Shown here piece by piece: positions 54,031-64,000 of a stretch of 64,000 nucleotides of DNA. Under the pieces are notes generated by a model. It was not told the DNA's origin and did not search any database. It worked only from the letters and a program-made list of their open reading frames with translations. Numbering within the stretch: the stretch's first letter is position 1; the number at the start of each line of letters is the position of its first letter. The DNA comes from Nothopassalora personata (taxonomy: Eukaryota; Ascomycota; Dothideomycetes; Mycosphaerellales; Mycosphaerellaceae): positions 1,364,001 through 1,428,000 of the forward strand of contig CM066296.1 in the NCBI GenBank assembly GCA_033816765.1, read 5' to 3'. The position numbers were made by a program, and so were the translations under genes.

Positions 54031-57000
54031 TTAAGCGTAGCTCTCTACCTACTACTTCCTCTCTTTTTCTTTAAACACTAACACTATCACTAGAGCTACT
54101 AATACATTAGACGGTTCTTTAGCCTCTCTCTCTTTACGACCTTAGCCTTCTTTAAAGCCCTACCCTAATACTAAGCTTTTAAAGCTTACTAATACTCTAG
54201 AGTAGTACTACGAGATAGCTAGCTCTTACGATCTTACTAATAGCGAATCCTAGTTATTATAGCTTCGGCTAGTCTATCGTTACGCCCGGCTAGCTCGAGC
54301 ATAGCGCTTACTAGTACTGTCACTAGGCTTACCCGCCTACCTTAGACCTTATTCGAGTCCCTTCGCCTACCGGACAACGTTAAGCATGTCCTTACTAATA
54401 CGAACACGCCGAAGTCCGCCGCTAATGTTATATTCCGAGAGCTTAGTCCTTAGAAGCGGGTTAAGGTGTTAAAGGACTTCTATAAGGGCTTCGAGAAGGT
54501 GTTCGAAGACTACTCCGTCTAGGTTAACCTATTTTTCGAGGAAGTTGAGAGCGGTATAGGCAAGAGCTACTAGGATGAATTCCTTAGTAATAAGAAGCTC
54601 GATGTCTTGTTTCCCATCGTCGGTAAGATTCGTAAGACCGGTTTAGAGATTCGTAACCGAGAGAAGACTCTTCGAGCTACGCTTACCCGCTACTAGCTAT
54701 AGTAGATAGACAATAAGATTCTTAATCGACGCGTTATCTCCGAGCTTTATAGTACTAACAGCGGGCGCCGCTAGTCTACGGCCTTCATTAACAAGTACCT
54801 AGATTATAGTAGGGCTGTTAGTAGAATTTAGAGGGTACTAATCTAGCGTATAAGGATCGGCCGCAAGGGCATAGATCGTAAGCGAATTCTAGAGCCTAGT
54901 GATCTTACCCGGTGCGATAGGGAGGCTAAAGCACGTAGCATTAATCCGTAGTCGGCTAAGAGTAGGGAGATCATTAGAAGACACCGCCTAGCCGTCTATA
55001 AGGATAGCCTTCTATACTTTATAGAGGGTACTATTACTAAGAAGTCCGCGTCCCCGGAGGATAGTATAGCTTAACCTAGACCATCTAGCTAATAATAGCC
55101 TTAGCTACGTTAGCTACCGGATAGTAAAGGTAAAGGACGTGTAAAGAGTACTACGCTAACTCTACTAGCCTCTACCTAGCCTACAGTCCTATCGAGAGGC
55201 GGTCGTAAGTCGAGTCGACTTAAGTAGCTCCGTATAGGCGAGAGTATAGGTAAGGGCATAACTACGCCTACTTAATCCTCGCCTAACCGAACGCTAGACG
55301 GCGCACCTATACGCGAAGGTAGTCCGCTAGGTACACCGGTTAGCACCCTACGATCTACTCCGGCCCTAACTAAGAATAGTAATCCGATACTTACTATGTT
55401 ACCTTCGGCTATAATTAGGGATGTATTAGTCTTTAAGGATTAGATCCTATAAGAAGACGAGGCCCTCCGGATTAAGCGCGCTAACTACACCTATAATAAG
55501 CGGTACTATAGTATTAAGTTTAGAAACTCGATTAATGTAGATAGTATTAACTAGCTACCTAAGTACCGGATAGCGGGCCTTAAGATGCTCGAATATGCTA
55601 TCTTAGACGTTCTTAAGAGGGATGGTAAGGTTAGCGCTGTAATGTGCGATTAGTATGTTCGAGATTTCTACTATAAGGCCCTCTACTTCGTTACGAATCC
55701 CGGTATTACCGCTAATACCCTATATAAGCGCGCGCTTAAGGTCTAAGACTAGCTCTTTAAAGGTAAGAGTTTTTTAGCTATTAAGGTAAAGAATGGGTTG
55801 TAGTTTCGCCCTAATAAGTGTAGTTAGAAGACTGTTAACCCGCTTAGCTGCCTCCGTGTTCGAGGTAAAGTCGGTACTACGAGTAGTATCGTTACGTATA
55901 CTAACTATAACTAGATCCTCGACAAATTCGGCATTAATGAAGCTAACTAAGCCGATCTTAATAGCACCGGTACTTACATTAATAGCAACATGCTATACTA
56001 GTATAATAACGCTAAACTGGTACCGCGGGTTAAATTAGTTAGAGAAATGATAAGTCGAGAATTCGACGTGTACCGATAGTACCTACGAGAATTGAATAAG
56101 GTTAGTAACGGCGGCGTCTACTAGAACATGTAGTATTCTCTAAGCTAATAGATTATGCGATAAGACCCCGGGCTATAGCTCTTATAAGTGGCGCTATACC
56201 CTTAATACTACACTCGGTTCATCTCCTTCCCTAGGCCTACGATTTTCAGTTTTAATAGGGCTTATTAGGGGGGTGACGCGAACACTATAGTGCAGTATAC
56301 TAGGGTCGACTTAAACCTCGAAATTAAAAACTACTAGACTAGCAACCGGCTTAACATACTGTACTCTCTTAACTTAGAGGGCACTAGTAGGCCGGAGTTT
56401 TTATACGGTTTTCATAAGAAAGGGAATGCTAGAGAGTTTATCTAGTAGTGCTAGATTAACGACTATATAGAAGACGGCCGATTTAAGCGTTTCTTCTCGG
56501 TTAGGGTCTAGAATTACCTAAGTAAGAATAGCATTAGCTAGTTTAGAGAGGACCTAAGCGCTAGGTAAATGCGGGTAACTACTATAGGCGTTCTAATAAG
56601 GTAGGCCGCACATAAGAAGACGCTACGCTAGATTAACCCTTACTTTATCGAGATCCGCGACGATAACTATCTTAAACTCTAGAGAAGCTAGAGCATGCAC
56701 TAGGTAATAGACCTCTATCGTAACTTTAAGACGCTAAGTAAGAGCGCTACGGGGTTTAAGTATCGACGCCTAGTACCCGGCTATCCTTTTCCTACGGCCG
56801 TATACCTTAGTAGCATTAGCCCTCTATCCGATGCCCTAGCGGGTTTAAAGTCTTAGAACGATAACGAAGTCATCCTTAATACTAGAAGGTAGCTTAATGC
56901 TACGGTCCGCCTAGACTCGGAGCTCTTCTATAAGAAGATATATAATTAGCGCGTCCGAGCTATAAAATTAATAGATAAGTAGCTTAGCTTAGTTACTACT

Positions 57001-57370
57001 CTCGAGTAGATGTGCTTTATAAGCGAAGGGCGTAATGAGAGCTTCTTCCGCAACTACTATAGGAACTTCACTAACTAGCCACTTAGGGACGCGTCTAGTA
57101 AGACTAGTGTTAGCTACGACAACGAGTGGGTCTAGATAAAGGAGTTATATGAGACTAGGTAGAACTAAGTAGTTAGTGTAGGTCTATAGGCTCCTAGTTT
57201 CTAGTTAATTTCCGGCTATAGCTATAGCCTATGGGATTCTAGTCCTAATTCTAGTTCTAGTTCTAATTCTAGTTCTAATGCTTCGGGTATAGGTGCTTCT
57301 AGTCCTTAGATCTTACTTGTTTCTTATAGTTACTTATCTTCCCTTAACTTACCTTCTAGCCACGCGGTGG
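54031..57370 (+). pseudogene. F3 third reading region, unknown protein
   Basis: About 3.3 kb after integrase, plus strand, with long coding-like stretches between RIP stops: for example VLKDFYKGFEKVFEDYSV (near 54465), FVTNPGITANTLYKRAL (near 55690) and a Ser/Asn-rich tail (57240-57310, TTCTAGTTCTAA repeats). I recognise no domain. It is within the LTRs, so it belongs to F3 or was captured by it. A second nested element cannot be excluded, but no LTR or duplication is visible around it. Confidence 0.5.
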
Positions 57371-57767
57371 ATTCGTCTTTAGATTTATCAAGTTACTAGT
57401 ACTAACGCTTACTTGTCTTATAAGTGGCGTTTACGTTATTCGACTATCTAGCCCGCTCAATTAATACTAACATAGCTATTCATTCCCTCGCCAGTTTCGT
57501 AGTATACGTTAGTATAGTGCGACGGATGCGAGTCGCGGTTATTAACGTTATTATTACGGTCTTTATTAGAAGGATCCTTTCGATCTTTACAAACTGTCGC
57601 TAGTAGGCCCTAGGACTGCCTAACATCTTATATGTTAAGCTAAATAGTAGGGTAAGCTACTATACTGCTATAAGACTACCTTAGCTTATAGCGACTAATT
57701 AAGCTACCTATAATGCCTAGGCTTACTACTTTAGAACCTAAGGATAGGTTCGTAATAGGGGAGGATA

Positions 57768-58160
57768 TATTAACGACTGATTAGTTGTGTTAACCTTAGG
57801 TTTAGTTATGTTAACCTTAGGTTTAGGGGGAGGGTTCCTTAGGTCTAACTTGCCCCTATTTTATTTAGGTTTAATTGGACATTTAGGTGAGCCAACGGGA
57901 CTAGTATAGCTATTAAGATATATACTACGTAGTTAAGCATTATAAGCGTAGCACTAAGGCAACAATTCAATTTATACCTCTCGAGTAGAGGGTATAGGGG
58001 TTTAGGTCCGCTAATCCTCTTGTTTTATCCGGCTACTACGCTACTCGTCACGTGACCTAATTTCACGGTCCCGGGACCGGTAAATACCTCTACTTACATA
58101 AGCGCCGCTCCATACTACTACAACTTAGATAGGCCTACATAGGGTAGTTAGTAGACATTA
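57768..58160 (+). repeat. F3 3' LTR (393 bp)
   Basis: TATTAACG to ACATTA. Holds an intact GTCACGTGACC E-box-like palindrome (about 58047-58057) 3 bases upstream of the 26-bp palindrome (58060-58085). Followed by duplicated ATAG. Confidence 0.92.
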
Positions 58161-58164
58161 ATAG

Positions 58165-61100
58165 TTACGTAGATCTAGCTAAACTTTATCGCCTATACGA
58201 TAGATTAGTACGGGCTTCCTACCCCGGTTAGTATAGTCCTCCTATTTTTAGGCGGCTTCCGCTATACTCGCCTAACATAGGTCCGTAATCTTTTATATCC
58301 TTTCTACGAATAGCGTTACCCGTTACGTAGCGTCTAACTAAGAGGTCTCTAGATCCGGTTATAACTAAACGGGTAATAGTACCTCGTATCCGTATACCGC
58401 GAAGAAGGGGCTTATTCCTAGCCTAGCGTAATACCGCGCGTTTAGAGTAAGTTACGCCGTAGGGAGCTAGCGTTTCTAGTCGGACTACTTATAGTTAATA
58501 TAGTTACGAAGGTAAGCCTAGACTTCCTAGTTTAATCGTTCTAGGCCTCCGTCGGTTTATAGGTAGTAGGCAGAGCTAAGCCTCTATTTTACACCGGTTA
58601 AACGATAGAAGGTCCTCTAGAAGGTACTCGTCTAGTTAGTACCCCGGTTACTCGTAATAGCTTAAGGGAGGCCGTAGTATCTCACCTAGTAGTCTAAGAA
58701 CTTTTTAGCGCAGTCCTCGGCTTTTATAGTAGGCATTGCTTCTAAAACGACGGTCTTACTTAGTCGATCCGTAATTACCTAGAGGTAAGTGTTCCCTTAC
58801 GACTCGGGTATATCCGTTATAAAATCTATCGAGATCTCCTAGAAGAATTGGTCGGGGACCGGTAAGGGTTATAGGAGGCCGTGTTTTTGTTCTCTCTACA
58901 TCTTATTCCTACCGTAGTAGTTACAGTTCCTTAAGAACTGCCTCACGTGCTTAGACTATAGGGGCTAGTAGAAGTTACGACTTAGTATCGATACTATAGA
59001 GTCCCGGCTAGGGTAGCCGTATACCGGTAAATCGTGCACGGATTAGATTAGCTTAGTTCGAAGGGTGTCGTTCTATAGAATCGCTATGTCCGCCTCCTTA
59101 TAGTCGGACTCCGTAGAACTAGGAGCTCTAGGTACCTAAATCCTACCGCGGTAGCGAAGATACCCGTTACGGTCGATACTATAGTTACCTACTTATACCT
59201 TAAGTTTTACCTCGCTAGGGAGTAAACGCGCTCCTACCTTAATCGCGCGGTGTACCGCTTAGAACGTACTATCCTTCTCGATAGTTCTTTCCTAGAGGTC
59301 GTTTAGCTCTTAGTCTTAGAAGGGTCCCTATAGTACGCCCGGTAAATCCGCCTCTTCTATAGCGGATAGCCCTTCGAACTACGTAGCTAAGATTCGTACT
59401 AACGAAACCTTTATAGTAGAGCTAGCGTCTACTACCTTCGAGCTCAGCTAATTCTTTACGATGTCCGGTTTAAGAAATCTACGATACCGTAATAACTTAT
59501 CGTCCTACCTAAGCGTGTCCTACTCCCTTCGAGAAAGGGTATCCGGTATAATCGCCTCGGTACCCGGCCTATACACTAGTAAAAACTAGAACTTTATAAC
59601 TTCCTTAACCTACCGGATCTACCGTTCGGAGAGCTGTCTCTTCGTTATAAAGTATTCTAGGTTCTTATAGTCCGTCTAGATTATAAAGGGCCTATATGTT
59701 TTTAACTCGGGAGCCTATTCCTTAAGATAGGACACTACCGTAAGTATCTCCTTATCGTAAATGTCGTAGTTAATCTTAGCCTTATTAAGCTTCTTCGAGT
59801 AGAATCCTACTAGTTTTACGACTCCGTCCTTTTCTTATAGGAGGGCGCCTCTAAGCGTAAAGCCGCTATAGTCCGTCTCTAAAAAGGTAGGGAGCTCCGG
59901 GTTCTAGTAGGCTAAAACTAGTGCTTTATAGTACTTATCCTTTAGGGACTTAAACGCATTGGCCTAACGATCTCCCTAGGAAAATACCTTATTCTTACCG
60001 GTTAGCGACGTTAAGGGCTCGGCGAGCTTCGAATAGTTTAGAATAAACATCCGGTAGTAGTTCGCGAAGCCTAAGAAACGCCGCACTTCCTTCTAGGTAA
60101 CTAGTACCTTCTAGTCCTTTACTGCTACTACCTTCTCGGGGTCGGGTCCTACTCCTATCCCGTCGGCGTGTACAATAAACCCGAGGTACTTAACCTTCTT
60201 CTATACGAACTTATACTTCCCTAGATCTAGGAAAAGGCCTCCGTCCTAAAGCTTCTAGAGCACGATACGAACCTTCTAGAAATGGTCCTTTTTTGTTCCA
60301 TCGGAGTAAATAACGACGTCGTTAGCGTAGGCCGAGGCAAAGTCGTCTAGGTAGTCCCGTAATAAACTGTTAATGTACCGCTAGAATGTTATAGGGGCCC
60401 CGGACAAACCGAACGGGTAAACTAGCCATTCCTATAGACCGAATCTAGTTCGAAAAGCCGTCTTATACTCTTTACCTCGAGCTATCCGGAGGTAATAGAA
60501 TGCGGTAATAACGTTAACCTTCGTAATCTATCTAGCGCCCGTTAGGTTCCGAATAGTTTCCGGGATTAATAGAAGCGGGTAACGGTCCTACTTAGTAATC
60601 GAGTTTAGTGCTCTATAATCGTAGTAGAACCTAAGTCCTCCCCCGGGCTTCTTTATAAATAGGACGGGAGCCGCCGCTTCTAAGGTAGAAGGGCAAATAT
60701 AACCCTTACGCTATAGCTCCGTTAGCGACTTCCGGAGGACAAGTAGCTCGTCTTTCGACATACTATAGAGCGGTCCCTAGGGTAATAGTTCCGGGCTTCC
60801 GTCGGCTTTCGTCCGTATCTCGATCTTATAGTTAAGGTCGCCGCGGTATAGAGCTAGTTTATTAGCTTCCCTAGTAGAAAACAACGGTAATATATCCTAA
60901 AGTTCTAGAGGTAAGCCCTTCTTAAGTTCCTCTCGCGTAGGCGGCTCCTTCTTACTAAGGGCTTTCTTAATATCTTCTACGGTTACCGCGGCAATCGTAG
61001 CGAAACGCTTACCCGACTCGTGTTCTTCGTAGTTACGCCCTTCGGGTACCTATTTCTTTACTAAGCTATAGTAGTACCGGCGCTTTTTAGGCGCGGTCCG

Positions 61101-61440
61101 GATCTAATTATACGCCTTCTACGGGTTCCCTAGGATTATATGGAAGTCTAGATTAGACATAACATAAGTATAAACCACCTAGTAGATCCCGGCAATTTCT
61201 ATGCGGAAGGCGACTACTCCTTCGATCGAGTTCCGCATCGCCTTCGTAAACCGTATAGCCCTACGGCTCTCGTTACTAACATACGTAAGACCGAGGCCTT
61301 TTACTAAGTCTCCGTTAATTATAGCGTAGTATATATATCCTTTATCGATAAGGGTAAACGTTTCGTAACCTTCGTTTAGGAGTACGTTAGTATATATAAG
61401 ATTCCTATTTATAGAACTCTTAACTACGTTCCACCCCTTT
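58165..61440 (-). pseudogene. F4(-) pol remnant
   Basis: Minus-strand integrase (about 58200-59250), RNase H (about 59600-59910), RT (about 60180-60800) and protease (about 61130-61400), same motifs and mostly the same RIP-altered codons as the F4(+) copy. The C-terminal part is at 38900-39479. Confidence 0.85.
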
Positions 61441-61479
61441 ACTAGTGCTTCTTTATCTCCTAGTTCTAGCTTTCGACTA

Positions 61480-62730
61480 GGAGCTAGTCTTTTCCTATCT
61501 CTCCGGGATCCGACTTAAACCCGTCGTCCTCTAGGATCGGCGCGACCGAGGCCGCGTTAATCCTAGTGTGATTGACTACTACGGCGTACGGGCATTCCTT
61601 TACTCGATGTCCGCTCGCTCTATAGCGGAAGTAGAGCTATTCTTAGCGCCTACGATCTCTCTCCGCGGTATCTACCTATTTTACTCTCTACCTCCCTTTA
61701 TCCTCCTTCCGATCTCTACGACTTCTAGAGCGGCCTCCGCTTATCCGGGTTAGTGCTATAATAGTGTTACTATCGGTATTAACCTAGTTACTAGCCGCTC
61801 TTGTAAAAGAACGGGTAGTAACTATAGCGGTTGCACTAGAGTCCTTATTATTGTCCTTCTACCTCTTATAGGCTATTTTAAACTAGTCCGTATCCTCGAT
61901 GTTAGTTATAATCCGTTCGACCTCCCCCGTAAACTCGTAGTAGCCCTCCTTCTTTAGTATAGCCGCCGTATACATCCGAACGGGGTTCGAGAAGGTATTA
62001 CGTAAGTAACTAATCTTCGCGTCGTTACTCTAGTTCTCTCCGCCGGCGCTTAGTAGGAGTCCGTCGAATTTTATCTAGTAGTCGTACTAAGGTTAACCGT
62101 TTATATGTTTAATCTTAGTAAGCTACTCTAGAGCCTTAGCGCGCTCGTTACTATTACCGAAGACTTTCTTAAGTTACGTAAAGAAAGTAACGGGGTTCTT
62201 TCTAAGTTCGCCGTCTCCCTTATCCTAGAAGTACCGCATCCTAGTACGCTCTCTCGCTAGTAAGGTGTCGTTAATCGTATCCTAGTAAAATTCCTTAGAG
62301 AGCGTCGGCTTTAGGGCGGATCGTACCCTAAAAGAGCTCTTTAACCTTAAGAAGTAATCGCGGAATGTCTCTACCTTACCGTCCTAGGACGGTAGGTTCT
62401 AACCTCTAGGACCCGACGGTTCTTCTCCGGTACGCGACGAGGGCGCGGCGGTGTTTAGCGTCTATAGTAACTGTCTTATTAGGTTACTAGTAGTCGTCTT
62501 ATTATAAGCTAGTAGCGAGACTATAGGTGTTAACTAACGTCGAGCGTCTTCCGATTCTTTTAAAGCGGCGCGCGTTATAATTAACTCGGCTTACATCTCT
62601 TCCTATCGCTAGTAAAGTTGCTAAAGCATAAGTTAGAAGTTTTTATTCGGGGCACTAGTCCTAGGGTTCTCGCTACCCGGCGACGTTATTACGTATCCCG
62701 TCTCTTTAATAGTAGGTACCTAGCTAATTT
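61480..62730 (-). pseudogene. F4(-) gag remnant
   Basis: Reverse complement of the F4(+) gag, with the knuckle near 61650-61600. An open 61-codon plus-strand stretch at 61568-61753 is a shadow of this region. Confidence 0.75.
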
Positions 62731-62789
62731 AGATAGATCGAACTTAATGTTACGGGTAAACGACGTATATACTAAAGTTCTATAAGGTT

Positions 62790-63036
62790 TATTAAGATGT
62801 AGCATCTTAGGGGGAGCTAACAGTTAGGTTATAATCTAATAGCCTAAGGCATCTACGATAACTTAGCTTATCGGAAGACACCTTCTCTCCCCTTTAGCTT
62901 AGATAGACATCTAACACAATTAACACATTGGTTCCTAATATATTGCTGCATGCCCTGTGCCTATTAGCCAGTTGAAGATTAATCTCTTACTCTACTCCGC
63001 TACTAACTACGTACCCTATAAGGTCTTAACTTAATA
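62790..63036 (+). repeat. Copia 5' LTR (247 bp)
   Basis: Same length and sequence as 11820-12066 apart from RIP-type changes. Confidence 0.92.
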
Positions 63037-64000
63037 GGTTATAAGCCCGGGTTTGTGTAGGAGTAAGAGCAACCTATATTAGTACAGGTTACTTGTATCC
63101 CTTGCTATTATAGTAGAAAACATCTAGGAAGCAGAAGTCTACCCTATCTGTCCTATTAAGGAGCTTAGTTTAATACTAAGTGATAGGTAATCTAGAAAAG
63201 GACTCTATACGGCTTACTATAAGCTAATACCTTAAAGACACTCTATAGGTAGAACTGCATCGAGATACTATTAAGAAGGACTTTAAGTAAGTTATTTAGA
63301 ACTCTACTAGGAGAGACAGACCTATGTCCTAGCTCCGAGACTACACCGCTCTTTCTTTACCCTACTAAGTAGGCCTTAGTATCTACACCTACGAACCTTA
63401 CTATTCTACACTAAAAGCCTTAGCAGGACCTAAGCCACGACTTTGAAGCATATACACCTTGTTTTATTATATTCAATTTATTATAGATTTATACTAAGAG
63501 AAAGGAGAAGAGAAGGGAACTAAAATCCCAATTCTTAGGAGAGACAACTAGAAGAGATAGTTCAACCTTTAGAGATATAAGATAGAGAGCTAGTTAGCAT
63601 TCTTTACAATTGATGACCTGTTAGAAGTGTTATTTAATAACATTAAGGGTAAGAACCTAAAACTCTAGGAAGAGACTAAGATTAAAGAGATTCTTAATGC
63701 ACTAACATAGATAAAACAAAATGCAGCTTACTACTTTAGTATCCTAAGTAGGATTATAGAAGAAGATGAATTTAAGCATAAGGGCTCTTACGAATCTAGA
63801 AAAGCTGCTAAGATATAGGTGCATCTCTAGAACAAGTATAGCTAGGTGTTACTAACCTATGTATATAAGCTTATAAAACAGTTTATAAACTTTAAGATAA
63901 GTGAAGAGTTCACTATTAGATCTACATAGGCACACCTAGTGTCTCTTAGAAGGAGGATTGCTAATGTTAACCTAGAGGGCTAGTACTATAGGAAAGCTAA
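62790..64000 (+). mobile_element. Copia element, 5' part, runs off the window
   Basis: 5' LTR 62790-63036 (247 bp, start altered to TATTAAG), then primer-binding site GGTTATAAGCCCGGGT at 63037-63052 and about 950 bp of internal sequence colinear with 12067-13030. Inserted into the F4(-) 5' LTR; left-flank 5-mer GGTTT (62785-62789). Moderately RIP-altered: the stretch CAGCTTGCTGC of the other copy (about 12752) is CAGCTTACTAC here. Confidence 0.92.

Larger units (their letters stand above)
39480..58160 (+). mobile_element. F3 large gypsy element, about 11.9 kb, with nested F4
   Basis: 393-bp LTRs at 39480-39872 and 57768-58160. After removing the nested F4 (6777 bp plus 5-bp duplication) it is 11,899 bp, unusually long. 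It is flanked by the 4-bp duplication ATAG; the F4(+) copy shows the empty site at 46092-46095. Contains Gag, protease, RT, RNase H and integrase, plus an extra 3.3-kb reading region after integrase. The RT box (PFLDN, from FLDD) and integrase motif YYP-x-SNAPVE mark a gypsy lineage distinct from F1 and F4. Heavily RIP-altered. Purine tract AATAGGGGAGGATA precedes the 3' LTR. Confidence 0.9.
58161..62789 (-). mobile_element. F4(-) segment 3: pol, gag and part of 5' LTR
   Basis: Continuation of F4(-) beyond F3: reverse complement of about 41467-46095. 62748-62789 is the start of its 5' LTR (TGTTACGGGTAAACGACG), broken at 62790 by a copia element. The rest of the LTR should lie beyond the window. 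Confidence 0.9.

Noticed and set aside
1..64000. CRISPR arrays, operons, bacterial signals or host protein-coding genes
   Set aside because: Direct repeats present are LTRs or local duplications; all coding traces are retrotransposon-related.

Overview
The window is a nest of LTR retrotransposons from a filamentous fungus (probably Pezizomycotina), almost certainly constitutive heterochromatin. I recognise no host gene. Two things point to a fungus with repeat-induced point mutation (RIP). First, nearly every older copy has lost CpA and TpG in favour of TpA, while CpG is kept. As an eye count, bases 36001-36060 (young element) hold 11 CpA+TpG and bases 60001-60060 (old element) hold 1. Second, reading frames in the old copies are broken mostly by TAG/TAA codons where related copies have CAG, CAA or TGG. 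The gypsy families are chromoviruses or relatives typical of ascomycetes.

I name the families F1 to F4 for this report. F1 is a Ty3/gypsy chromovirus: one intact copy (31039-38249), two full-length decayed minus-strand copies (7316-20053 and 20604-28446), and one 3' half on the plus strand (3848-6216). F2 is a different gypsy family on the minus strand (1-3385; and 20054-20603 joined to 28447-30227). F3 is a large, about 11.9 kb gypsy element (39480-58160) plus a fragment (6217-7054). F4 is another chromovirus: one plus-strand copy (41347-48123) and one minus-strand copy in three pieces (30228-31038, 38250-39479, 58161-62789). A Ty1/copia family occurs at 11820-17434, 62790-64000 and as a fragment at 3386-3847. 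A 762-bp non-LTR-like insertion sits at 23090-23851.

The nesting can be read from target-site duplications and from empty sites in sister copies. F4(-) inserted into F2. F3 inserted into F4(-) (4-bp duplication ATAG). F4(+) inserted into F3 (GCGAT). The intact F1 inserted into F4(-) (GTAAC). F1 20604-28446 inserted into F2 (TACTA). Copia 11820-17434 inserted into F1 (TATAA). The last copia inserted into the F4(-) LTR. RIP is heaviest in F1-old/F2/F3/F4, lighter in copia, and absent from the intact F1 and from the 762-bp insertion, which are the youngest layers.

The intact F1 element is the functional centre. It has identical 447-bp LTRs and a TATA box upstream of a segment complementary to the base just inside the LTR (a self-priming arrangement). 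It has gag and pol in a -1 overlap with a slippery GGGAAAA and a stem, and a complete protease-RT-RNase H-integrase-chromodomain polyprotein. Unexpectedly it also carries an antisense gene between pol and the 3' LTR that encodes a Zn2Cys6-type cluster plus coiled coil. The same antisense gene is still recognisable in all three decayed F1 relatives, which also carry a 74-nt tRNA-like module with A and B boxes. F3 has its own oddities: a 26-bp palindrome recurring in the LTRs and between reading frames, and a third, unrecognised reading frame after integrase.
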